Below the pieces are notes generated by a model, which saw nothing but the letters and a program-made list of their open reading frames with translations, made no database searches and was not told the DNA's origin. Positions 24,891-33,684 of a stretch of DNA of 36,608 bases are shown here, piece by piece (within the stretch, counting starts at the first letter, position 1; each line of letters starts with the position of its first letter). Where the stretch lies: NCBI GenBank assembly GCA_902535565.1, contig CACAUH010000005.1, forward strand, positions 1 to 36,608. Reading direction: 5' to 3'. The stretch is from an uncultured Bacteroidota bacterium. GTDB taxonomy: Bacteria; Bacteroidota; Bacteroidia; Flavobacteriales; UA16. The position numbers and the translations under genes are program-made.

Positions 24891-27005
24891 ATGATGGCAG
24901 GAAGTCGGATCCAGGCAAAAGGGCGTCAGAAGAAGGTGATGACTGCAGAAAACGCGTTCTTCAACCGCGAAATCAGCTGGTTGGCTTTCAATGAGCGGGT
25001 CTTGCAGGAGGCCGAGGATGAGAAAATGCCGCTGATCGAGCGGATGCGCTTTCTGGGCATCTTTTCCAACAACTTGGACGAGTTCTTTCGGGTGCGTGTG
25101 GCGGCTTTGCAACGGATGGCCTTGCTCGGAAAGCGCACGGCGACCACCCTTGGGTTTGGTGTCGACGATACGCTGAGCAGCATTCGCAAGCGGGTGATCG
25201 AATTGCAGGAGCGGTTCAACATTGCCTTCTCGGAAGTAGAGCAAAAGCTCGGCGAAGAGGGCATTGCGCTTGTGAGCGAGGACGAGCTTGACCCGGATCA
25301 GTTGCAATTCGTCCAGAATTACTTTGATGAACGGGTGCGTTCTCAGCTGGTTCCGATTCTCATCTCTGATGTCGGTGTTCCAGAGCTGAAGGACGGCGCG
25401 ATTTATCATGCCATTGTTTTTGCGGGTGATGTCGCAAAGCGGGCGCGGTTTGCTTTGTTAGAGCTGCCTGACCATTTGGACAGATTCCTGGTCCTTCCAG
25501 AAAAAGAAGGCCGTCAGGGCATTGTTTTTCTCGATGATGTCGTGCGGGTGGGACTGCCTCGGCTGTTTGCCAATTTTCAGGCCAAGTCCGTCAGCGCTTA
25601 TGCGATCAAAGTCACGCGGGATGCAGAGATTGACATGGATGATGATTTGTCCAAGTCATTGCTCGAAAAGATGAAAAAGGGCATCGCTCGACGGAAGCAA
25701 GGAGAATATGTTCGGTTTCTCTACGATGCGACAATGCCGGATGACCTTCGGAAGTTTTTGATCAAGAAGCTCCGGGTCGTGGATGAAGCGAGCATCATCT
25801 CGGGCGGCCGATACCACAATCGAAAGGACCTGATTGATTTTCCGGAGCTCGGGTCTGCAGACCTTGTGCATCGCAAAATGCGTCCCCTTGCGCATCGGCA
25901 CCTGAAAGGCCGCCCAAGTATGTTTGAGCAGATTGCGAAGCGCGATATTCTGCTTCATTATCCTTACCATGATTTCACCCAACTGACCGACTTTCTGCGA
26001 GAGGCGGCCATCGACCCAAAGGTCACGGCCATCCGGGTCAATCTGTATCGCGTGGCGAAGAATTCCCACGTCATCAATGCGCTCATGAGTGCAGCCTTGA
26101 ACGGGAAGGATGTTCAGGTGGTCATCGAACTTCAGGCCAGATTTGATGAGCGAAACAACATCAAGGTCACCCAGGCCCTTAAAGAAGCAGGCATCCAGGT
26201 CATTTTTGGTGTGGCTGGCCTCAAAACGCATTCAAAGTTGATCCTGGTCACCCGAAAGGAGGGCAGGGGCGAACGCAAGTATGCGCACATTGGGACAGGC
26301 AATTTCAACGAGGCTTCAGCGCGGGTGTTTAGCGATTTGTCGCTCTTGACTGCGGACCGCCGGATTGCGGGAGAAGTGGATCGGTTGTTTCAGTTTTTTG
26401 AACACAACTATCAGCGCGGCGTTTACCGTCATCTGATTGTCTCTCCCTACAGCACGCGTCGGCGGTTTTCTCAGATGATCGACCGGGAGATTTCTGTGGC
26501 GAAGGCTGGCAGAAAGGGATGGATGGTGTTGAAGTGCAACAACCTCACGGACGCGGGTATGATTCGCAAGCTGTATGAGGCGAGTCAGGCCGGGGTGAAT
26601 GTCACCCTCATCGTTCGGGGTGCCTGCGCCCTGCGTGCCGGAGTGAAGGGGCTGAGCGATAACATTCATGCCTACAGCATTGTGGGGCGTTTTCTCGAGC
26701 ACGCCCGTGTCATTGCATTTGGGGCGGGAGGAAACCCTGAATTCTACATTTCCAGTGCGGATTGGATGACGCGAAACCTCGACCGCCGGATTGAGGTGAG
26801 TGTTCCGATTTACAGCGAGCAAATTCAGGCGGAAATCTCGGCAATGCTTGAGTTTCAGCTCAAGGACAATGTCAAGCGGAGGACCTTGGACAAGAAGCAG
26901 CGAAACCGCTACGTTCGGCGCGCCGACGGTGACCCCATTGTGGAGGCACAAAAGGGGGTATACGCGTTTTATGAGCGTCAGATTGCAGACATGAAGAAGA
27001 GGTGA
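24891..27005 (+). CDS. ppk1: Polyphosphate kinase 1
   Basis: Membrane-associated or cytosolic kinase that builds inorganic polyphosphate from ATP, reversibly. The core begins NREISWLAFNERVLQEA, and the protein (704 residues from the ATG at 24891) has the two phospholipase-D-like domains with the catalytic His447 in GLKTHSKL and His604 in FLEHARV. Their spacing of 157 equals that of His435 and His592 in E. coli Ppk. HIGTGNFNE and DRRIEVSVPI follow as in the family. The start is uncertain: an ATG at 24891, with GGAGGGCAGGG upstream, and one at 24939 (MTAENAFFNREISW) are both possible. A TATCTTCG box ends 2 bases before 24891. ppx overlaps its stop. Confidence 0.94.
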   Translation: MMAGSRIQAKGRQKKVMTAENAFFNREISWLAFNERVLQEAEDEKMPLIERMRFLGIFSNNLDEFFRVRVAALQRMALLGKRTATTLGFGVDDTLSSIRKRVIELQERFNIAFSEVEQKLGEEGIALVSEDELDPDQLQFVQNYFDERVRSQLVPILISDVGVPELKDGAIYHAIVFAGDVAKRARFALLELPDHLDRFLVLPEKEGRQGIVFLDDVVRVGLPRLFANFQAKSVSAYAIKVTRDAEIDMDDDLSKSLLEKMKKGIARRKQGEYVRFLYDATMPDDLRKFLIKKLRVVDEASIISGGRYHNRKDLIDFPELGSADLVHRKMRPLAHRHLKGRPSMFEQIAKRDILLHYPYHDFTQLTDFLREAAIDPKVTAIRVNLYRVAKNSHVINALMSAALNGKDVQVVIELQARFDERNNIKVTQALKEAGIQVIFGVAGLKTHSKLILVTRKEGRGERKYAHIGTGNFNEASARVFSDLSLLTADRRIAGEVDRLFQFFEHNYQRGVYRHLIVSPYSTRRRFSQMIDREISVAKAGRKGWMVLKCNNLTDAGMIRKLYEASQAGVNVTLIVRGACALRAGVKGLSDNIHAYSIVGRFLEHARVIAFGAGGNPEFYISSADWMTRNLDRRIEVSVPIYSEQIQAEISAMLEFQLKDNVKRRTLDKKQRNRYVRRADGDPIVEAQKGVYAFYERQIADMKKR

Positions 27006-27892
27006 TGAGGTACGGAGCAATCGACATTGGGTCTAATGCGGTCCGACTGATGGTGAAGGAGATTCGAGTGGACGGAGACAGGTTGCGCTCAGACAAAGTG
27101 GCCTACACCCGTGTGCCGATTCGGCTGGGAGAGGATGTGTTTGAATTCGGTCGGATTCGTTCTGAAAAGCAACAAGCGTTGACCCATGCCATTCAGGCAT
27201 TTCGGCTTCTGATGCAGTCGATGGGCGTGGTCGGCTTCCGTGCGTGTGCGACCAGCGCAATGCGCGAGGCAGAGAATGGGAAAGCGGTGGCGGCGCACAT
27301 CGAGAACACCACAGGTGTGGCCATTGAGATCATCGGGGGCCGTGAGGAGGCAGACCTCATTTTCTCCAACTTTTCCATTGCTACTTTGGAGCAGAACCAA
27401 GACTATTTGTATGTCGATGTGGGAGGGGGATCGACAGAATTGACACTCATTCGCCATGGGGAGAGGGTTGAAGCCAAGAGTTTTCGAATTGGTTCAGTTC
27501 GTCTGCTCAAGGACAAAGTGAGCCCTCAGGTGCGAGAGGACATGCGCCAATGGTGCAGGGGTCTGCAGGAGCAGCATGCCTTGTCGTCGCCGGTTTTCAT
27601 AGGGAGTGGGGGCAACATTAACCGGTTGTACAAATTGGCGGGTGGTGTTGGGAAGGCGCCCATCCTCAAGGAGGACTTGAAGGCAGTGTGTGCAAAGTTG
27701 AAGGCGGCGACATACCAAGAGAAGCTGGACCGATTCGGTTTGAAGCCGGACCGCGCCGACGTGATTGTGCCTGCGTGTCAGATTTACTTGGAAGCCATGG
27801 ACTTGTTTGATGCACGCTCCATTGTGGTTCCCAAAGTGGGGTTAGGAGATGGCATGATTCTGCAGTTGCACAAGGCGCAACTTCCGGGTTGA
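27005..27892 (+). CDS. ppx: Exopolyphosphatase (Ppx/GppA family)
   Basis: Ppx/GppA phosphatase that hydrolyses polyphosphate from the end, or the pppGpp 5' phosphate; the operon context favours polyphosphate. The 295-residue protein starts RYGAIDIGSNAVRLMV, has GFRACATSAMREAENG, IIGGREEADLIFSNF and the VDVGGGSTELTLI phosphate-binding strand. It is short and lacks the C-terminal HD and additional domains of E. coli Ppx, as is usual in Bacteroidota. Its ATG shares a base with the ppk1 stop (TGATG), a clear coupling. Its stop abuts, without a gap, the stop of the unknown gene on the other strand. Confidence 0.92.
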   Translation: MRYGAIDIGSNAVRLMVKEIRVDGDRLRSDKVAYTRVPIRLGEDVFEFGRIRSEKQQALTHAIQAFRLLMQSMGVVGFRACATSAMREAENGKAVAAHIENTTGVAIEIIGGREEADLIFSNFSIATLEQNQDYLYVDVGGGSTELTLIRHGERVEAKSFRIGSVRLLKDKVSPQVREDMRQWCRGLQEQHALSSPVFIGSGGNINRLYKLAGGVGKAPILKEDLKAVCAKLKAATYQEKLDRFGLKPDRADVIVPACQIYLEAMDLFDARSIVVPKVGLGDGMILQLHKAQLPG

Positions 27893-28474
27893 TCAAACGG
27901 TCACGGCCGATTGGGCCAACGTGTGAATTCTAAGCAGCTCAGACTCCAGCAGCTGGGCGTGGCCTGCAGGCAATTCTTCTCTTTTTCTCTCTGCTTCTAG
28001 GGCTGCAGCAAATGCCGAAGGGGACCATTCGTCCCGCATGGGTTTCACTTGGGCTCCCTCTAGATTCCAGTCGGCGGACCAGGCTGCCATCCATTCCAAA
28101 TAGTGCACCTGTCGTTTTACCAAGCATTCTCCCAGCCGACTGAGACAGGTGGGGTCCAGGGTGGCTGCCATCGCGGTTCGCAATCGCCCAACGTTGTCCG
28201 CATGGATTCTGACCACTGCGTCTGCAGTTCCTTCCAAAGGCGCTGTGTCTGGCACGGTTCCATCGAGGCAGGGAAGCTCGACCCCGAGGATTTCACCTAT
28301 TTCCGATGCGGTGAGGAGTCGGTCAACTTTTGCTCGAAAGACACGAGGAACAACAGTTTGGCGAAACAAAAAGTCCCGAATGGAGAAGACGTGCGCTTCG
28401 AAAGCGTCATGCACTTCTTCGGGAGTCGGAGCGTCCGGCAATTGAAGGACAAGCAAGGCTGTCTGGCGGTCCAT
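27893..28474 (-). CDS. Conserved-looking protein of unknown function
   Basis: A 193-residue protein from the ATG at 28474 (MDRQTALLVLQLPDAPTPEE), with no signal peptide, rich in Ala, Glu and Leu, and probably mostly helical: VHDAFEAHVFSIRDFLFRQ, then VFRAKVDRLLTASEIGEILG and the late SAFAAALEAERKREEL. The DxPTPEEVxDAFE start vaguely recalls J-domain-like or helical adaptor sequences, but no HPD motif is present, so I do not assign a family. It is tail to tail with ppx. TAACTTGG, one base off the -7 consensus, ends 4 bases before its ATG. Confidence 0.6.
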   Translation of the reverse strand: MDRQTALLVLQLPDAPTPEEVHDAFEAHVFSIRDFLFRQTVVPRVFRAKVDRLLTASEIGEILGVELPCLDGTVPDTAPLEGTADAVVRIHADNVGRLRTAMAATLDPTCLSRLGECLVKRQVHYLEWMAAWSADWNLEGAQVKPMRDEWSPSAFAAALEAERKREELPAGHAQLLESELLRIHTLAQSAVTV

Positions 28475-28598
28475 GCGGCCAAGTTAGGCAAGCGAATTCC
28501 AGAATGGAGGGTCGCTTTGCAAGTGCAATTCACCTTCTTTCGTTTGTGGGTGACAGCTTGCCCTTGCACCCAGCGCTGTCCGCGGCTTAATTTTAGGC

Positions 28599-30104
28599 AT
28601 GCAACAACGCATCCAAGCTGCCATGTGGATTTCTCTTAGCCTCTCTTTGATTCTTGTCGCCTGTAATTCTGACAACGCTGCTCAATCTCGGAATGCCATT
28701 CCGACGTTAGACCCTGCAGCTGCTTTGACCGAACAGGTTAGAAATGATGCCGCGGCTTCAGCCGCATCTCCTGCATCGGAAGCCGAACAGCAGGTTTCCG
28801 GAGGCGGTCGCGAAAACCCCGATTTTTTGAACGGCATTGACGATCAAAATCGGGGAGATAAGGTGGGCAAGGTGGCTTTTAGCGGGAGCATCCCCAACCG
28901 AAATGGAATGCTGTACCTCTTTGAGACGGAGGGTCGCAACATTGCAGTGATAGATTCGGCCAGAATCGACAATGGACGTTTCGATTTTGGGCGTATCGAG
29001 GTGGGCCGGGGTTTCTACGGCTTGGGATATGAGACCGGGAAGAAGACCGCGGACGTGGTCCTGAATCCGGATGAGGACGTGTTGAACATTGATTTCCAGA
29101 ATTCAAGGCTCGTCGGGGGACAGACGGACAGCCGCGAAAACCGGGCTTGGTTTTCCTATCGCGGCGCTGAGGCTGCGAATTCAAACCAAATTCGGCAACT
29201 CTACAAGCAACGCCGTGGCAATGAGGCTGCCATAGATGCCCAAGTAGAAGCGAAGCAGAAAGAGTTGGCACGGACCCAACACAATTTTATTCGCGACAAT
29301 CCGGGAACGTACATGGCCAAGTTCTTGACATGGAAGCAGCCTCGTTTTATTGGTGACAAGGGGACCTTTCTCAGTGATTTGGACATGAGCGACAACAGCT
29401 TGATTCGGTCGATGGCATTGCCGGATCGGATACAGTCGATGATGCGGACATTCTCTGAGGGTAAAGATGCAGGCTTCCTCAGCTGTATTGATCTGGTCAA
29501 AGCGTCATGTGAGGAAAATCCAGTCATTTTGGAGTTTGCCCTCTACAATATGCTGGATGGCTTTTACAACACTGGAAAGGAGACCATTTGCCAATACATC
29601 CTCGACAACTACATTTTCGATGAGGATTGTGGTGCGAATTTGTCGGATGTCATCCGCCAGCGCGCTCAAGGCATCATCAATCTTCGGGTGGGCAATACAC
29701 CGCCCAACTTCAGGATACCGGATCCTTCAGGTAAGGTGGTTGACTTGTCCGAGGTGGTGGCATCCCACGAGTATACCTTGGTGATGTTCTGGGCGAGTTG
29801 GTGTCACAAATGCGAGCAGGAAATCCCCAACCTTGTGCCGATGTACGCTGAAATGAACCCCCGGGGTTTTGGCATGGTGGGGATTTCGGTAGACCAGCAG
29901 AAGTCTGCTTGGACCAAGGCCATTGCGGACAACCAGATTCCTTGGTCCAATGTGAGCCAACTTAAGGGCTGGGATGCGCCAATCACCGACGACTATAAGA
30001 TCACGCAGACGCCAACGTATTTCCTCTTGGACAAGGAGGGCAAGATTGTGTTGAAGCCCGAGCGCTGGTTTGAGGTTCAGCGCTTCTTGCAGGCCCGCAT
30101 CTGA
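28599..30104 (+). CDS. Thioredoxin-domain lipoprotein (DUF4369/TlpA type)
   Basis: A 501-residue exported lipoprotein. The signal sequence ends in LILVAC with the lipidated Cys22, followed by a low-complexity Ala/Ser/Glu linker. Then comes a DUF4369-like beta domain (VAFSGSIPNRNGMLYLFETE, IDSARIDNGRFDFG) and a helical middle. The TlpA/ResA-type thioredoxin domain carries WASWCHKCEQEIP, active-site C402-H-K-C405, followed by FGMVGISVDQQ, and the cis-Pro strand TQTPTYFLL. Such proteins are thought to reduce disulphides in the periplasm. The ATG at 28623 (MWISLSLSL...) is an alternative start that would place a -7-like TAATTTTA (28588-28595) at a normal distance. It is convergent with the glycosyltransferase. 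Confidence 0.9.
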   Translation: MQQRIQAAMWISLSLSLILVACNSDNAAQSRNAIPTLDPAAALTEQVRNDAAASAASPASEAEQQVSGGGRENPDFLNGIDDQNRGDKVGKVAFSGSIPNRNGMLYLFETEGRNIAVIDSARIDNGRFDFGRIEVGRGFYGLGYETGKKTADVVLNPDEDVLNIDFQNSRLVGGQTDSRENRAWFSYRGAEAANSNQIRQLYKQRRGNEAAIDAQVEAKQKELARTQHNFIRDNPGTYMAKFLTWKQPRFIGDKGTFLSDLDMSDNSLIRSMALPDRIQSMMRTFSEGKDAGFLSCIDLVKASCEENPVILEFALYNMLDGFYNTGKETICQYILDNYIFDEDCGANLSDVIRQRAQGIINLRVGNTPPNFRIPDPSGKVVDLSEVVASHEYTLVMFWASWCHKCEQEIPNLVPMYAEMNPRGFGMVGISVDQQKSAWTKAIADNQIPWSNVSQLKGWDAPITDDYKITQTPTYFLLDKEGKIVLKPERWFEVQRFLQARI

Positions 30105-30105
30105 T

Positions 30106-31125
30106 TTATCGGGCTTGTCGGCGCAGTGCGTCGTAGAGTTCGGCGTGAAGTGCAGCGGACTGCGAGGCTGAACACGCGGCCGCGTTTTCGAATCCCTTTT
30201 CAATTAAGGACGCCTTGGTCGTCTCGCTTTCGAGTACGGCGAGAACGGCTTTTCGGATGGACTCTGGGTCTTCTGGGTCTGCGAGGAGGGCGCCTGAGCC
30301 ACTTGTTTCTTTCATGGGGGACCTGTCGCTGGTGATAACAGGCACGCCTATGGTTTGTGCTTCGATGATGGGCATGCCATAGCCTTCCAATGTGGAACAG
30401 AACAACAGGAGTTCTGACTGCTCATATTCAGCTTGGATTTCGTCTTCACTCAATTTGGATGCAGTGCTGTAATCAATACCGTGGCTTTGTAAGATGTCAT
30501 GCTGACCCTGTGAAGGTTCTCCAATAATGCGGAGGTGAACATCGAGTCCGGACAGGGCTTCAGCATGACCCGACAGGTTCTTGTTTTCGGCCAGTCCGAT
30601 ATGAAGGATCCGAGGTTTCGGGTGATTGGGTTGGGTGCCTCTCCTCCGGAATGTGGGGGAGATGACACTTGGAATCACGGTGATTTTGTCCAGTGGGTAG
30701 CCGCTTCGGCGGTGAATGTCCTCCTTGGTTCGGTGGGAAACGGCGATGAGATGATCGCATGAACGCAGGGGAAGGGTCAGCCAGAAAAGCCGCTTTAGCA
30801 TGCGCCTGATGCGACCTCCTTCATCGAGCATGCCCAAATCGTGGATGGTCAATACGACGGGCGTGTGACTGAGTCCAATTGCGGCGAAGTGGATGTCTCC
30901 TGTGATGTGAATCAGAGGAAATGTGAGGGCCCGAATCTCCCGCCAGATGGCCACGCGCTGGAGGATGCCGGCAGTAAAGCGGCTCGCCGTGTGCATGTGG
31001 GGCCGGGTGCGGTTCTCCGGCCAAGCATTTTGCATGGTGCGATAGGAGGTCTCGATGCTGAAGTTCCCCAGGCTTCGGGGTTTTCGCATGATCCATACGA
31101 CGCGGCTGGGGTCGTCTTGGGACAT
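30106..31125 (-). CDS. Glycosyltransferase family 4-like protein
   Basis: A 339-residue GT-B glycosyltransferase. The N-terminal half has GNFSIE, HITGDIHFAA, TIHDLGMLDEGGRI and CDHLIAVSHRTKEDI; the C-terminal half has RILHIGLAENKNL and the nucleotide-sugar site CSTLEGYGMPIIEAQTIGVP (EX7E: E-G-Y-G-M-P-I-I-E) with VITSDRSP after it. This is typical of retaining GT4 mannosyl- or glucosyltransferases. The sugar and acceptor are unknown. It is alone on its strand: the next gene upstream on the same strand ends 42 bases away, and an exact -7 box ends 5 bases before the ATG, so it may have its own promoter and a leaderless message. Confidence 0.9.
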   Translation of the reverse strand: MSQDDPSRVVWIMRKPRSLGNFSIETSYRTMQNAWPENRTRPHMHTASRFTAGILQRVAIWREIRALTFPLIHITGDIHFAAIGLSHTPVVLTIHDLGMLDEGGRIRRMLKRLFWLTLPLRSCDHLIAVSHRTKEDIHRRSGYPLDKITVIPSVISPTFRRRGTQPNHPKPRILHIGLAENKNLSGHAEALSGLDVHLRIIGEPSQGQHDILQSHGIDYSTASKLSEDEIQAEYEQSELLLFCSTLEGYGMPIIEAQTIGVPVITSDRSPMKETSGSGALLADPEDPESIRKAVLAVLESETTKASLIEKGFENAAACSASQSAALHAELYDALRRQAR

Positions 31126-31130
31126 CGTAT

Positions 31131-31138
31131 CAAATTTA
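31131..31138 (-). promoter_or_regulatory. -7 box TAAATTTG of the glycosyltransferase gene
   Basis: On the minus strand TAAATTTG matches TAnnTTTG exactly and ends 5 bases before the ATG at 31125. That distance would place the transcription start at or within a base or two of the start codon. No TTG is seen near -33. Confidence 0.45.
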
Positions 31139-31167
31139 AGGAGAGTGTCCCGACGTTGGGCTTAGGA

Positions 31168-32406
31168 TCAGGCGTGGCGTAGGGACTCGATGGGGTCCAA
31201 TTGAGCGGCACGGCGTGCCGGATAATATCCGCTTCCAAGGCTGACAGCACCGCTGAGGCAGAGCGCCACAATGACCCAGCCCCATGGCAGTGCGAAGGGG
31301 GCGCTGAGTTGATTGGCGACCAGATTGCCCACCCCGATGCCCAGTAAGACGCCGACGATCCCACCAATCATGCCGATGATGACAACCTCCACCAGAAACT
31401 GCATTTGGATGTTGGTTGACGAGGCGCCAAGGGCCTTACGAAGTCCAATTTCTCTGGTTCTTTCCGTCACGGTGACCAGCATGATGTTGGTCAATCCGAT
31501 TGAGGACCCCAACAGCGTGATTAGACCGAGAAACAGCGCAGCGTATGTGACACTGCTCAGGCCTTGGTTGAACTGGTCGATGAGGGCGTCGGAGCGGGTC
31601 AATCGAAAGCTGTCTTCTGAGCCGGGCAAATCCCCTCGGATGGCCCGCATCTCACCGATGATTTGTTCCGATAGGGTTCCAATTTGTTTTGGATCGGGAG
31701 ATTTGATTTGAATGCTGTATGAGGTGCGACGACCGCTGAATCGGGCGCGAATCTCCCCGACGGGGAGGATGGCCTGGTTGTCTTGGGACATGCCGAATGA
31801 AGCACCTTGCTCAGCCAGCACGCCAACCACGCGGTATTGGCGGTTTCGGATGCGGATGTTCTGGTCTATCGGATTTTCAGCTGGAGAGAAAAGTTTGTCT
31901 ACTGCTGCTTGGCCAAGGATGACCAAGGGGGCGTTGCGTCTGACCTCTTCCGCCGTGAAGTTCCTTCCTGCACGCAGATCATATTCACTCATGGGAAGGA
32001 AGCCTTCGTCGCCACCAACCACCAGTACATTGGGGTCCGTCTCTTCACCGGACCGGGCCAACCGGCCCATCATGGTGCCCCTTGCCGATACGGATGTGGG
32101 GGCCACATTTTTCAGGGCGGACTTCAGGGCCATTGCCTGTTGGAAAGTCAAGGGGTCTGATTGGCCCAATCGGCGTCCTTTGAACGAGCCTTGGTCGGTC
32201 CTTTGGCTAATTTGAATCGTCCCTGCACCCAAGCCGACAAATTGGTCAATCAAGCTGGACTGCAGGGCTTCTGTGGCAGTGATCATGGACATCAGTGCCA
32301 TGATTCCCGTGCCGATGATGGTGACCGTCAGAAGGGTGCGAAGCCATTGTGCTCGAATGGAGCGCAAGGCAATCTTGACCTGTTCGAAGAAGACGGACGA
32401 TGTCAT
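31168..32406 (-). CDS. ABC transporter permease (MacB/FtsX type)
   Basis: A 412-residue inner-membrane protein of the MacB-like permease family, usually part of an efflux or lipoprotein-extracting complex with an ATPase. It has an N-terminal MacB_PCD (TLLTVTIIGTGIMALMSMIT, then periplasmic domain near 60-260) and a C-terminal FtsX domain with three helices (ITLLGSSIGLTNIMLVTVTE, IGMIGGIVGVLLGIGVGNL, WVIVALCLSGAVSLGSG), including the TREIGLRKALGAS signature and the PARRAAQLDPIESL end. No ATPase is adjacent in this window. An exact TAGTTTTG box ends 4 bases before its ATG. Confidence 0.94.
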   Translation of the reverse strand: MTSSVFFEQVKIALRSIRAQWLRTLLTVTIIGTGIMALMSMITATEALQSSLIDQFVGLGAGTIQISQRTDQGSFKGRRLGQSDPLTFQQAMALKSALKNVAPTSVSARGTMMGRLARSGEETDPNVLVVGGDEGFLPMSEYDLRAGRNFTAEEVRRNAPLVILGQAAVDKLFSPAENPIDQNIRIRNRQYRVVGVLAEQGASFGMSQDNQAILPVGEIRARFSGRRTSYSIQIKSPDPKQIGTLSEQIIGEMRAIRGDLPGSEDSFRLTRSDALIDQFNQGLSSVTYAALFLGLITLLGSSIGLTNIMLVTVTERTREIGLRKALGASSTNIQMQFLVEVVIIGMIGGIVGVLLGIGVGNLVANQLSAPFALPWGWVIVALCLSGAVSLGSGYYPARRAAQLDPIESLRHA

Positions 32407-32410
32407 GCTT

Positions 32411-32418
32411 CAAAACTA
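32411..32418 (-). promoter_or_regulatory. -7 box TAGTTTTG of the permease gene
   Basis: Minus-strand TAGTTTTG is an exact TAnnTTTG match that ends 4 bases before the permease ATG (32406), so the predicted transcription start lies at or next to the start codon. Confidence 0.4.
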
Positions 32419-32476
32419 CATGCACCTATCTTCGTCACTGCAACGCAGTTTTCATCATCACATTCTTTCGGAATAC

Positions 32477-33058
32477 ATGAAGTCTTCTCTTTTCCTTTCT
32501 TGCCTCGCTTTGGCACTGAGTCTGGGCGTTCAAGCGCAGGATGGCACAGGTGTCGTCAAGTCCAATCCCTTGGGTTGGTTTGCCGGCCAGTATCAATTTG
32601 GCTATGAGCATTTCCTGTCTGATCGCGCCTCTGTTCAACTTGTGCCGGGTGGCATTTTTGGTTCTATTTCTCTCACCGCTGGTGATTCGTTGGGTGGCTT
32701 GACCTCGGTCACGGCCACGCGCTCGGGTTTCATCGTGATACCTGAATTCCGCTACTATTTGGGAGATGAGGCGCCTCGGGGCCTGTACATTGCCCCCTTT
32801 GGTCGTTACAGAAGTGTGAAGACCCAAGTGGACAGTGATGAAGCGAGCAGCCAGACCCGATCTGCAGTGGGTGGAGGCTTTGTTTTGGGATACCAGTATA
32901 AGCTTGCCAATGGGTTGACTTTCGACCTTTTTCTTGGTCCCCAATTCAAGAGCACCTCGACCACAAGTGAGGGCAACTATGACGATTACGGTTTTGCGCT
33001 TGAAGACGAGAGCGACACTGGAATTCGTTTTGGATTGAACATGGGTTTCGGCTTTTGA
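32477..33058 (+). CDS. Outer-membrane beta-barrel protein, copy 1
   Basis: A 193-residue protein with signal peptide MKSSLFLSCLALALSLGVQA, then a small beta barrel of strands alternating polar and aromatic residues: SNPLGWFAGQYQFGYEHFLS, VIPEFRYYLG, LYIAPFGRYRSVKTQ, GFVLGYQYKL, TFDLFLGPQFKSTST, ending with GFGF, a good BAM-type terminal aromatic. It resembles DUF3575-type barrels. It is followed by an alike gene with stop/start overlap, so the pair is likely a tandem duplication in one operon. A TATCTTCG box at 32427-32434 lies 42 bases upstream, and its -7 role is speculative. Confidence 0.84.
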   Translation: MKSSLFLSCLALALSLGVQAQDGTGVVKSNPLGWFAGQYQFGYEHFLSDRASVQLVPGGIFGSISLTAGDSLGGLTSVTATRSGFIVIPEFRYYLGDEAPRGLYIAPFGRYRSVKTQVDSDEASSQTRSAVGGGFVLGYQYKLANGLTFDLFLGPQFKSTSTTSEGNYDDYGFALEDESDTGIRFGLNMGFGF

Positions 33059-33684
33059 TGAAAGTGAAGAAGCATCCGGGCTTTTTCCTGCTGCTTGTGA
33101 TTGCAGGTTTGTTTGCTTTTCCCGCGGAATCCGGTGCCCAGGAAGAAGGGCGTTCATGGTGGGTCAAGGTCAATCCGTTTGGGCTTTTTGCGGGTCAATT
33201 TCAGGTGTCGTACGAGCAGGCTGTCTCCAATCGAATTTCACTTCAGATGACAGGGGCTGTGGTCAGGGCCAATTTGGAACTGAACACCAATGACCTTGAG
33301 GACCTCCTCAGCATCAACACCTCTCTCAATGCGGTGGATTGGATTGGTTTTTTGGCCATGCCGGAGGCTCGGGTGTATGTGTCACCAGAGGTAGGCAAAG
33401 GCTTCTATCTGGGGGCTTTTGCGCGGTTGCGTTGTATCGAAAGGACCATGACGACGAATTTCATCGGCATTCAGCGCCGAAGTGCACTGGGTTTGGGAGC
33501 TGTCATTGGCGGACAGTTCAAGATTAGCAACCATGTTAGAGGGGACCTTTTTCTGGGGCCTCAAGTCAAATCGACCACCACGACTTTGGGGACCCCTGAC
33601 GATCCCACTCCCCAATTTGTGTTTGGGAAAGAGGAGTGGTTACCTGGCATCCGTTTTGGAATGAACATCGGCTGGACGCCTTGA
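33058..33684 (+). CDS. Outer-membrane beta-barrel protein, copy 2
   Basis: A 208-residue paralogue of the preceding protein. It has signal peptide MKVKKHPGFFLLLVIAGLFA and shares the NPFGLFAGQFQVSYEQAVSN start with copy 1 (NPLGWFAGQYQFGYEHFLSD), as well as the GDLFLGPQVKSTTTT strand (copy 1: FDLFLGPQFKSTSTT), but has diverged elsewhere. The chain ends GMNIGWTP. The ATG at 33058 shares a base with the stop of copy 1. Its own stop is overlapped by TTGA, the likely start of pdeM. Role unknown; a structural barrel of the cell envelope is likely. Confidence 0.82.
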   Translation: MKVKKHPGFFLLLVIAGLFAFPAESGAQEEGRSWWVKVNPFGLFAGQFQVSYEQAVSNRISLQMTGAVVRANLELNTNDLEDLLSINTSLNAVDWIGFLAMPEARVYVSPEVGKGFYLGAFARLRCIERTMTTNFIGIQRRSALGLGAVIGGQFKISNHVRGDLFLGPQVKSTTTTLGTPDDPTPQFVFGKEEWLPGIRFGMNIGWTP

